A stretch of DNA of 7,213 nt from an uncultured Paracoccaceae bacterium (lineage in GTDB: Bacteria > Pseudomonadota > Alphaproteobacteria > Rhodobacterales > Rhodobacteraceae): assembly GCA_938038825.1 (NCBI GenBank), contig CALHST010000412.1, positions 1 through 7,213 on the forward strand, given 5' to 3'. The notes beneath the pieces were generated by a model, which ran no database searches, was not told the origin of the DNA, and saw only the letters and a program-made list of their open reading frames with translations. This document shows, piece by piece, positions 1 through 5,016 of this stretch. The position numbers and the translations under genes are program-made. The first letter of the stretch is position 1. Each line of letters opens with the position of its first letter.

Positions 1-167
1 TTGCTGACCCATTCGGGCCGCGACCGGCTTTGATCAATATCCTCGATCCGAAGCAGAAACGTACCGTTGTTTTCCTGTGCTTGATCAAATGCCAAAAGCG
101 CCGAATACGCGTGCCCAAGATGCAAAGGACCCGTGGGAGAAGGTGCAAAGCGCGTTATGAATGTCAC
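1..167 (-). CDS. gluQRS: Glutamyl-Q tRNA(Asp) synthetase, N-terminal part (cut by window start)
   Basis: About 55 N-terminal residues are present; the rest lies beyond base 1. Reading the minus strand from a GTG at 167-165 gives a protein with RFAPSPTGPLHLGHAYSAL at about residues 6-24, which contains the class I aminoacyl-tRNA synthetase HIGH-type signature (HLGH), and then FLLRIEDIDQSR. This combination is typical of GltX/GluQRS enzymes. 'RIEDID' rather than 'RIEDTD', and HAYSA after the motif, favour the short paralogue GluQRS over full GluRS. GluQRS (family knowledge) activates glutamate and attaches it to queuosine at position 34 of tRNA(Asp); it lacks the anticodon-binding domain. The start overlaps the stop of the upstream methyltransferase gene in a GTGA, and no strong Shine-Dalgarno is visible, so translation is probably coupled. 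Because the C-terminal half is missing, a true GltX cannot be fully excluded. Confidence 0.87.
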   Translation of the reverse strand, partial: MTFITRFAPSPTGPLHLGHAYSALLAFDQAQENNGTFLLRIEDIDQSRSRPEWVS

Positions 168-778
168 TGTTTTTCAATCACGTACACTGTAGACTTCACG
201 TCGATTTTGGGCAGGTGGTCTCCGTGTTCGCGAAACAAAAGACGGGCAGCACCGCAATCGGTCCACTCAGAAATCCGTCCTTCGCTGCGCGGGTCTGCCA
301 GAAAGTGATCATTAAAGGACAGAACCAATAAACCGCCAGAATCCAAACCGTCCATCAAAAGATCAAAGGTTTCGATGGGGGCCGCACCAGCGCCGATCAC
401 CCCGATTGCAGCAATTGCTGCATAACTGCCTTGTAATTGCACAGGTTGTTCGGCAGCTTGTATCTGCCGTAAAGAGCGGTAAATCGACCGATTTTGCGCG
501 CCATTTAGCATATCTGCAGACAAGTCAACGCCATCAAGTGTCGTGAATCCGGCGGTTTTCAACGCCAGCCCTGACAATCCTGTGCCACAGCCGAAATCCA
601 ACACTGGTGCGGTCAAATCTGATGCGAATTTTGCCAATGCAGTCGCGCAGCGCCGGGGGGTCGCGTATCCGTTTTTGCGGATTTCTGAATCGTAACTTTT
701 GGACCACGCGTCGTACAAAGCGCGGGTCTCGTTTGGACTGCGCGCTTCATAGACTTTATCTAGAAAATTAGACGTCAT
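164..778 (-). CDS. Class I SAM-dependent methyltransferase, substrate unknown
   Basis: A complete 204-residue Rossmann-fold methyltransferase. Motif I is LDFGCGTGLSG (residues 60-70), and an acidic residue expected to bind the SAM ribose is Asp85 in GVDLSADML. The sequence before the core (YDAWSKSYDSEI, about 22-33) and the YAAIAAIGVIGAGAAP stretch (119-134) resemble the small WBSCR27/METTL27-like methyltransferases, as I recall them; their substrate is not established. No extra tRNA-binding domain is visible. The ATG at 778-776 is preceded by a weak AGGA about 8 bases upstream and lies 33 bases after the trmFO stop. Its TGA shares four bases with the gluQRS GTG. Position between two tRNA-modification genes suggests a shared transcript and perhaps a related role, but a small-molecule substrate is equally possible. 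Confidence 0.9.
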   Translation of the reverse strand: MTSNFLDKVYEARSPNETRALYDAWSKSYDSEIRKNGYATPRRCATALAKFASDLTAPVLDFGCGTGLSGLALKTAGFTTLDGVDLSADMLNGAQNRSIYRSLRQIQAAEQPVQLQGSYAAIAAIGVIGAGAAPIETFDLLMDGLDSGGLLVLSFNDHFLADPRSEGRISEWTDCGAARLLFREHGDHLPKIDVKSTVYVIEKQ

Positions 779-811
779 GCGCGCAATCCTAGGCGGACAG
801 ATCGCCCGCGT

Positions 812-2170
812 CTAGCCGCACGCGTTTTGCCGGGAGTGTTCCAGCCATGCGGCCCAATCCAGTTTCGCGCGATCTGTGTATCCCTTATAGCGATCTTTGC
901 GACCGCGGCGCCCGCTTTTTGCGCCTTCAAGCGGTGGGAAGAGGCCAAAATTCACGTTCATCGGTTGGAATGTCTTTGCGTCCGCACCCCCGGTGATGTG
1001 GGTGATTAGCGCCCCCATTGCTGTGGTGTTTGGCGGGGCTGTGACGTGCATTCCCAAAATTTCAGCGGCCGCCATCCGACCCGCAAGCAGGCCCATCGCG
1101 GCACTTTCCACATAACCTTCGACACCAGTGATCTGACCGGCAAATCGAAGATGAGGGCGCGAGCGCAGCCGCATTTGGTCATCAAGCAACGTAGGAGAGT
1201 TCAGAAACGTATTGCGGTGAATTCCACCAAGCCGCGCGAAACGTGCATTTTTCAGACCGGGTATTGTTTTTAAAACATCAGCTTGTGCGCCGTACTTCAT
1301 CTTAGTTTGAAAGCCGACGATATTGTACAATGTCCCCAGTTTGTTGTCTCGGCGAAGCTGCACCACAGCGTAAGACTTGGTGTCTGGATCGTGCGGGTTG
1401 GTCAAACCGACGGGCTTCATGGGACCAAAGCGCAACGTTTCGCGACCGCGTTCTGCCATCACCTCAATCGGCAAACAGCCGTCAAAATAGGTTGCTGTTT
1501 CGCCTTCATGAAATTCTGTTTTGTCGGCTTCAAGCAGCGCGTCGATAAACGCCTCGTACTGCTCTTTGTCCATGGGGCAGTTCAGATAGGCTGTGCGCTC
1601 TTCTTCCGTCTCACCTTTGTCGTAACGCGATTGCATCCACGCTTTGGACATATCAATGCTGTCATGGTAGATGATCGGCGCGATGGCATCGAAAAATGCC
1701 AACGCGTCCTTCCCAGTTTCAGCGGCAATTGCTTCGCCCAATGCGGACGAGGTCAAAGGCCCCGTTGCAATGATCCAATGGCCGTCGTCGGGCAGTTCGG
1801 AAATTTCCCCGTCTTGCACGGAAATGTTTGGATGGGCCTTTAACTTAGCAGTCACCCATGCCGCAAACGCTTCGCGATCCACAGCCAACGCACCGCCGGC
1901 AGGCAATTTGTTGATATCCGCAGATTGCATGATCAAACCGTTGGCCTGGCGCATTTCCCAGTGGAGCAATCCAACTGCGTTTTGTTCATCATCGTCTGAC
2001 CGAAACGAGTTCGAACAGACCATCTCGGCCAGGTCGCCGGTTTGATGCGCGAAAGTTTCGACTTTGGGGCGCATTTCGTGAATGACCACAGAGATGCCCA
2101 GATTGGCGGCCTGCCAAGCGGCTTCGGATCCGGCCATCCCGCCGCCGACGATGTGAAGAGTGTTATCCAT
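812..2170 (-). CDS. trmFO: Methylenetetrahydrofolate-tRNA-(uracil-54-C5)-methyltransferase TrmFO
   Basis: A complete 452-residue flavoprotein that makes 5-methyluridine at position 54 in the tRNA T-loop, using methylene-THF as carbon donor and FAD (family knowledge). The N-terminus has the dinucleotide-binding signature IVGGGMAGSEAAWQAA (7-22) followed by an acidic strand end (HEMRP, 31-35). Two cysteines equivalent to those used in catalysis by characterised TrmFO proteins are visible: Cys52 in MVCSNSFR and Cys232 in FDGCLPIEVMAERG. The family blocks GGIHRNTFLNSP (315-326) and GQITGVEGYVESAAMGLLAG (345-364) are intact. The reading frame continues upstream to an ATG at 2284, but those 38 residues are cysteine-rich and unlike TrmFO, while MDNTLHIVGGG at 2170 is the normal family start. 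The Shine-Dalgarno is poor. It heads a minus-strand cluster with the methyltransferase and gluQRS. Confidence 0.96.
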   Translation of the reverse strand: MDNTLHIVGGGMAGSEAAWQAANLGISVVIHEMRPKVETFAHQTGDLAEMVCSNSFRSDDDEQNAVGLLHWEMRQANGLIMQSADINKLPAGGALAVDREAFAAWVTAKLKAHPNISVQDGEISELPDDGHWIIATGPLTSSALGEAIAAETGKDALAFFDAIAPIIYHDSIDMSKAWMQSRYDKGETEEERTAYLNCPMDKEQYEAFIDALLEADKTEFHEGETATYFDGCLPIEVMAERGRETLRFGPMKPVGLTNPHDPDTKSYAVVQLRRDNKLGTLYNIVGFQTKMKYGAQADVLKTIPGLKNARFARLGGIHRNTFLNSPTLLDDQMRLRSRPHLRFAGQITGVEGYVESAAMGLLAGRMAAAEILGMHVTAPPNTTAMGALITHITGGADAKTFQPMNVNFGLFPPLEGAKSGRRGRKDRYKGYTDRAKLDWAAWLEHSRQNACG

Positions 2171-2311
2171 AAGCGCTGATCTATGGCAGCCAATTCGCGC
2201 TGGCAAGGGTGCGCAGGTGACACATGAAAGACACCACATAAATCTGGCCGCAAAGAAATAGCACCGTGTCAGCCATTTAGGCAAAAACTATCGAATTTAA
2301 GGGGGATTATG

Positions 2312-2385
2312 GGGTTGCCGCTGCGGGGATTGGTCGGATCAGAGAGAGATGATCCTGGAGGGACCTTCCGCGAGGGCGGCAACCC
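2312..2385 (+). other. Nested long stem-loop, possible structured RNA
   Basis: Four complementary arm pairs are nested. The outer 10-bp stem is GGGTTGCCGC (2312-2321) with GCGGCAACCC (2376-2385), perfect. Next is GCGGGG (2323-2328) with TTCCGC (2366-2371), using two G-U pairs, then GGTC (2332-2335) with GACC (2362-2365), and an apical GGATCA (2336-2341) with TGATCC (2350-2355) closing a GAGAGAGA loop. The G-U pairs exist only in a plus-strand RNA; on the minus strand they become A-C mismatches. There is no T tract directly after either end, so it is not a classical intrinsic terminator. It could be a small RNA, a leader or processing element, or a palindromic repeat unit. I do not recognise it as a known riboswitch, 6S, SRP or RNase P RNA. 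Confidence 0.5.
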
Positions 2386-2407
2386 ATATCGCGTGTCCAA
2401 CTTCTGA

Positions 2408-2440
2408 CACATTCGTGCCCAATTCCCAAGCGCGAATGTG
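2408..2440 (+). other. Second hairpin in the same gene-free stretch
   Basis: CACATTCG (2408-2415) pairs perfectly with CGAATGTG (2433-2440). In a plus-strand RNA the stem extends by a U-G and a G-C pair to 10 bp, leaving a 13-base loop (2418-2430) that contains CCCAATTCCC. On the minus strand the extension has an A-C mismatch. The left arm overlaps a shorter alternative hairpin, GTGTC (2393-2397) with GACAC (2406-2410), so the two folds exclude each other. No T tract follows on either side. The function is unknown; it may belong to the same RNA as the preceding stem-loop. Confidence 0.45.
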
Positions 2441-2476
2441 GAAACAATCAAGTGCAGATCCGGAAACAACTATAGG

Positions 2477-3262
2477 TTACTGAGTCCAGTTTGGATCTCT
2501 TTTCTCTAGAAACGCAGCGATCCCTTCTTCGGTATCACGGTGTAACATATTCTGAACAATAGCCTTTCCTGTAAATTCGTAGGCTTCATGCAATGGCATT
2601 TCCAGCTGCTGGTAGTAAGCTTCCTTGCCAATTTTCACAGCAACAGCCAATTTTTCCGCAATTTGTTTCGCCAGATTTCGTGTCTCATTTGCCACTACTT
2701 CCGCGGGAACTGCGCGATTAATTAGTCCTAACTCTTGTGCGCGTTGCGCTGTCAGGAAGTCGCCTGTGGTCAACATCTCAAAGGCGTGCTTGCGCGGAAT
2801 GTTTCGTGAAAGTGCCACCATCGGGGTCGAGCAAAACAATCCGATGTTCACCCCATTAACCCCAAAACGCGTATCTTCCGCCGCAACGGCAAGATCACAG
2901 GATGCAACCAACTGACAACCAGCCGCAGTTGCGATGCCATGGACTTGCGCGATGACAGGTTGGGGCAAGGACTGGATTGTCAGCATCATCTTGGCGCAGC
3001 GTTTGAACAAATTCTCAAATGCAGCGCGCCCTCCATCTTTGGCCTGTCTTGCCGCAGTCATCTGTTTCAGATCGTGACCTGCGCAAAAGGCTTTGCCATT
3101 CCCGGACAAAATGATCGCGCGGATAGAACGATCCGTCTGCAACGCATCAAATTCGGATTGCAACGCGGCCAGCATCTCATCTGAAAGCGCATTTAATCGT
3201 TCCGGCGCGTTCATCGTCAGATGCGCAATCCCGTCTGCGTCGCTACGTTCTAAAATGGCCAT
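2477..3262 (-). CDS. ECHDC3-like enoyl-CoA hydratase/isomerase family protein
   Basis: A complete 261-residue crotonase-fold protein. The oxyanion-hole and CoA-binding stretches are visible: GKAFCAGHDLKQM (56-68) and HGIATAAGCQLVASCDLAVA (108-127), followed by GVNIGLFCSTPMVALSRNIPRKHAFEML (137-164). Compared with classical enoyl-CoA hydratase, the first catalytic Glu position is Gln117 (GCQL instead of GCEL) and the second is Gly137. Both changes, and the C-terminal HRDTEEGIAAFLEKR, match the ECHDC3 branch as I recall it, whose reaction is not clearly established. Ordinary hydration of enoyl-CoA is therefore doubtful. The frame runs upstream to 3322, but the start at 3262 (MAILERSDADG) is the usual family N-terminus and has a G-rich stretch before it. 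It is divergent from the PaaI-like gene with only 58 bases between, suggesting shared acyl-CoA context. Confidence 0.9.
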   Translation of the reverse strand: MAILERSDADGIAHLTMNAPERLNALSDEMLAALQSEFDALQTDRSIRAIILSGNGKAFCAGHDLKQMTAARQAKDGGRAAFENLFKRCAKMMLTIQSLPQPVIAQVHGIATAAGCQLVASCDLAVAAEDTRFGVNGVNIGLFCSTPMVALSRNIPRKHAFEMLTTGDFLTAQRAQELGLINRAVPAEVVANETRNLAKQIAEKLAVAVKIGKEAYYQQLEMPLHEAYEFTGKAIVQNMLHRDTEEGIAAFLEKRDPNWTQ

Positions 3263-3320
3263 CTTGCCCCCCGTGCATGTTTCGTCCAACTCTAGGCGGG
3301 ACCCGGGGGGAGGAAAAGCC

Positions 3321-3764
3321 ATGACACCAAAAATGACCGAATCCGAGCTGAACGCATTTTTGGTGCGCGTGTTTGCGCAAGTGGCAGATCAATTCCATGT
3401 AGAAAAGGTTGGCAGTAACACAGCAACTTTGCGTTTGCGTGTCGACAATTCGCATATCCGGCCGGGGGGCACCATTTCCGGACCCAGCATGTTTAGTTTG
3501 GCAGATGTGGCGATGTACGTGGCGACCCTTGCAATGATCGGACCAAAGGCGCTGGCGGTTACCACCAATTGTTCCATCGATTTCATGCGCAAACCAAACG
3601 CAGACAAGGATCTGATCGCCCACGCTGTGATCCATAAACTTGGCCGCAGCTTGTCGGTTGGCAACGTGCTTGTGTACTCTGAAGGGTCAGAAAAGCCTGT
3701 CGCCAGTGCAAATTTAACATATGCGATACCGCCTCAAGGATCGGCGGCTGATGTTGACGCCTGA
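3321..3764 (+). CDS. PaaI-type hotdog-fold acyl-CoA thioesterase
   Basis: A 147-residue single hotdog domain. The core is RPGGTISGPSMFSLADVAMYVATLA (about 47-71), where Asp62 in SLADVA lies at the position of the catalytic Asp of PaaI-type thioesterases. The second half has TTNCSIDFMRKP (81-92), the strand that usually carries the T/N-rich substrate-facing segment, and a third strand block HAVIHKLGRSLSVGNVLVYSE (101-121). Family members hydrolyse acyl- or aryl-CoA thioesters in the cytoplasm; the exact substrate is not readable. The ATG at 3321 has a very good Shine-Dalgarno (GGGGGGAGG at 3305-3313). The gene diverges from the ECHDC3-like gene and its 3' end overlaps the permease start by 14 bases, so paaI-like and permease are probably one operon. 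Confidence 0.88.
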   Translation: MTPKMTESELNAFLVRVFAQVADQFHVEKVGSNTATLRLRVDNSHIRPGGTISGPSMFSLADVAMYVATLAMIGPKALAVTTNCSIDFMRKPNADKDLIAHAVIHKLGRSLSVGNVLVYSEGSEKPVASANLTYAIPPQGSAADVDA

Positions 3765-4644
3765 AAAGCCGCGCACATTTCTGGCGATTGGTTTGGTTTT
3801 GGCTGCCATTCTGGGATTCGACATCATGGGAATCATGGTGCGACTGCTCAGCGAGCGTGGATACAGCGCAGCCGAAGTGTCGGCCTATCGTAACGTGTTG
3901 GGGGTGCTGCCGCCTTTGGTGCTGATGGCTTGGCTCGGTGAATTCCGCTCAATCCGGGAAACCTTTGTGATTGTACGCTGGAAGCTCGCTCTATTTCGTG
4001 GCGTGACCGTCGCGATTGCGCAGCTTAGTTTTTACACCGCATTGGCTCAGTTAGAACTGGCGACAATCTCTGCGCTGGCCCAGACGAATTCGCTGTTCGT
4101 TGTGCTGTTATCAGTTGTTTTGCTGGGTGAACGCGTCGGGGCGTGGCGCATTTTTGCACTGATCTTGGGATTTGCAGGCGCATTGTTAGTCATTCGCCCC
4201 GGAGCCGAAGGGTTCAAACTGGCCGCATTGCTGCCTGTGAGTGCTGCCGCCTTTTATGCGTTTTCGATTGTCAGCGTGCGGTACTTCGACAAATCAGTGT
4301 CCAACGGGTTGCTATATTTGTATTCGACCGCCGCATCGTCCGTTGCTGCAATTGGATTGGTTTTTCTGACATCCGGGTTTTCACCGGTTCAAAACCCATC
4401 GGATGTTGTCTTGATCTTTGTCGGCGCCATGGCCGGGGGGACAGCCGTGTTGTTCTTAATGCTGGCGTACCGAATGGCCGCGCCGTCAATGCTGGCGCCT
4501 TTTCAATACCTTGGCATTCTAACCGCCTTTGGATTTGGGTGGGTTATCTTCGGCGAAGCCCCCATCGAGACTTTGTTCCCTGGGGTGTTTTTGATCATCG
4601 GGGCAGGGGTGGTCATCCTGTGGCGTGAAAACAGGGCCCGCTGA
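3751..4644 (+). CDS. EamA/DMT-superfamily permease
   Basis: A 297-residue integral inner-membrane protein with two EamA repeats (about 8-149 and 158-292), predicted as 10 hydrophobic segments. The end of the first repeat shows the usual LELATISALAQTNSLFVVLLSVVLLGERVGAWRI pattern (101-134), with the conserved Glu after the Leu-Gly pair; the second ends with the matching FGWVIFGEAPIETLFPGVFLIIGAGVVIL (262-290). The family exports or imports small metabolites such as amino acids, purines or S-adenosylmethionine; the substrate cannot be told. The frame opens at an ATG at 3721 without a ribosome site; the ATG at 3751 has AAGGA 11 bases upstream and gives a normal length, so it is preferred. It overlaps the thioesterase gene by 14 bases, implying cotranscription and probable translational coupling. 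Confidence 0.9.
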   Translation: MLTPEKPRTFLAIGLVLAAILGFDIMGIMVRLLSERGYSAAEVSAYRNVLGVLPPLVLMAWLGEFRSIRETFVIVRWKLALFRGVTVAIAQLSFYTALAQLELATISALAQTNSLFVVLLSVVLLGERVGAWRIFALILGFAGALLVIRPGAEGFKLAALLPVSAAAFYAFSIVSVRYFDKSVSNGLLYLYSTAASSVAAIGLVFLTSGFSPVQNPSDVVLIFVGAMAGGTAVLFLMLAYRMAAPSMLAPFQYLGILTAFGFGWVIFGEAPIETLFPGVFLIIGAGVVILWRENRAR

Positions 4645-4645
4645 T

Positions 4646-4678
4646 GGGGCATAGGCACTGCCAAAACGACAGTGCCCC
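4646..4678. terminator. Hairpin between convergent permease and DUF1127 genes
   Basis: GGCACTG (4654-4660) pairs with CAGTGCC (4670-4676) around a 9-base loop. An overlapping alternative pairs GGGGCA (4646-4651) with TGCCCC (4673-4678). It occupies almost all of the 38-base gap between two convergent genes, which fits a bidirectional terminator. However, no T tract follows on either strand, so it may act in RNA 3'-end protection or with Rho rather than as an intrinsic terminator. Confidence 0.5.
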
Positions 4679-4682
4679 GCGA

Positions 4683-4907
4683 TCAGATCTGCCAGAAGGG
4701 ACGTTCCGCTTCTTTTTGCGCTTCGAAACGTGTCATTCCAATGTCATCCAGTAAATGATCATCAAGATCCTTCAACGAACGACGCGTGCGGCGGAGTTCC
4801 TCCCATGAGACAAGAAGCACAACAGTACGCAGGGCGAACGTTGAAAACGGCGTCAATGGACGGTTCGCAAGAAATGTCAGGGCGTCGGTGCGCGTTGTCT
4901 GTGTCAT
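4683..4907 (-). CDS. DUF1127 (YjiS-like) small protein
   Basis: A 74-residue protein. The C-terminal half, WEELRRTRRSLKDLDDHLLDDIGMTRFEAQKEAERPFW (35-72), is a clear DUF1127 domain: an Arg-rich helix followed by the D-x-x-L-x-D-I-G-x-x-R block. The N-terminal 34 residues form a mildly hydrophobic helix-like stretch, as in the longer roseobacter-type members. DUF1127 proteins of alphaproteobacteria have been linked to RNA binding and stress responses (for example CcaF1 of Rhodobacter sphaeroides), but a role for this one is only inferred. The start at 4907 has AAGGA about 8 bases upstream; an ATG at 4940 extends the frame by 11 residues without a ribosome site. It is divergent from the MocR-type regulator across a region carrying repeated operator-like boxes, so that regulator may control it. 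Confidence 0.88.
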   Translation of the reverse strand: MTQTTRTDALTFLANRPLTPFSTFALRTVVLLVSWEELRRTRRSLKDLDDHLLDDIGMTRFEAQKEAERPFWQI

Positions 4908-4925
4908 TGGAAGATCCTTTCGTAA

Positions 4926-5016
4926 ATTGTATTGACACAATGCAGGGTATTGCTATGACTAAGTGATACAATGCGCCAGCAAGTTACGTCTAGGAGAATA
5001 TTGTATTGGGTACAAT
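4926..5016. promoter_or_regulatory. Candidate operator repeats between DUF1127 and MocR-type genes
   Basis: ATTGTATTG occurs twice in direct orientation (4926-4934 and 5000-5008). ACAAT occurs three times (4937-4941, 4968-4972, 5012-5016), twice as ACAATGC. The outer copies combine into partial palindromes ATTGT-N6-ACAAT (4926-4941) and ATTGTA-N5-TACAAT (5000-5016). The two ATTGTATTG boxes start 74 bases apart, and the first two ACAAT boxes 31 apart, close to whole helical turns. The first covers the candidate -35 of the regulator gene and the last covers its start codon. MocR-type regulators commonly bind repeated boxes in such divergent regions, so autoregulation is likely by inference. Confidence 0.55.
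4932..4959 (+). promoter_or_regulatory. Candidate promoter of the MocR-type regulator gene
   Basis: TTGACA (4932-4937), a perfect -35, is followed after 16 bases by TATGAC (4954-4959), a fair -10. The expected start of transcription is about 4966, roughly 40 bases before the start codon. The -35 lies inside the first ATTGT/ACAAT repeat, which would suit repression by the encoded regulator. Confidence 0.5.

Larger units (their letters stand above)
2171..2476. other. Gene-free stretch between two minus-strand genes, rich in inverted repeats
   Basis: These 306 bases lie between the end of the crotonase gene and the trmFO start. I see no convincing protein gene: a 66-codon minus-strand frame (2269-2469) and the trmFO upstream extension both look like chance translation. 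The right two-thirds is dominated by two inverted-repeat structures (2312-2385 and 2408-2440), described separately. The left third (2171-2300) should contain the trmFO promoter if trmFO has its own, but no strong -35/-10 pair stands out. No tRNA cloverleaf and no T-rich intrinsic terminator was recognised. Confidence 0.7.

Noticed and set aside
1283..1843. 186-codon open frame on the plus strand
   Set aside because: It lies wholly antisense to the well-conserved trmFO coding sequence; the translation is His/Cys/Arg-rich with no recognisable fold, as expected from a shadow frame.
2171..2284. 38-residue N-terminal extension of trmFO
   Set aside because: The added residues are unlike TrmFO; the flavin-binding motif normally begins within about ten residues of the start, as it does from 2170.
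2312..2385. Interpretation of the stem-loop as a known riboswitch, SRP, 6S or RNase P RNA
   Set aside because: I checked by eye for the conserved glycine, TPP and cobalamin riboswitch segments, the SRP GGTCAGGTCCGGAAGG core and P RNA signatures, and none is present.
2269..2469. 66-codon minus-strand frame in the gap upstream of trmFO
   Set aside because: No ribosome site or recognisable motif, and it runs through both inverted-repeat structures, so its codons are better explained by those structures.
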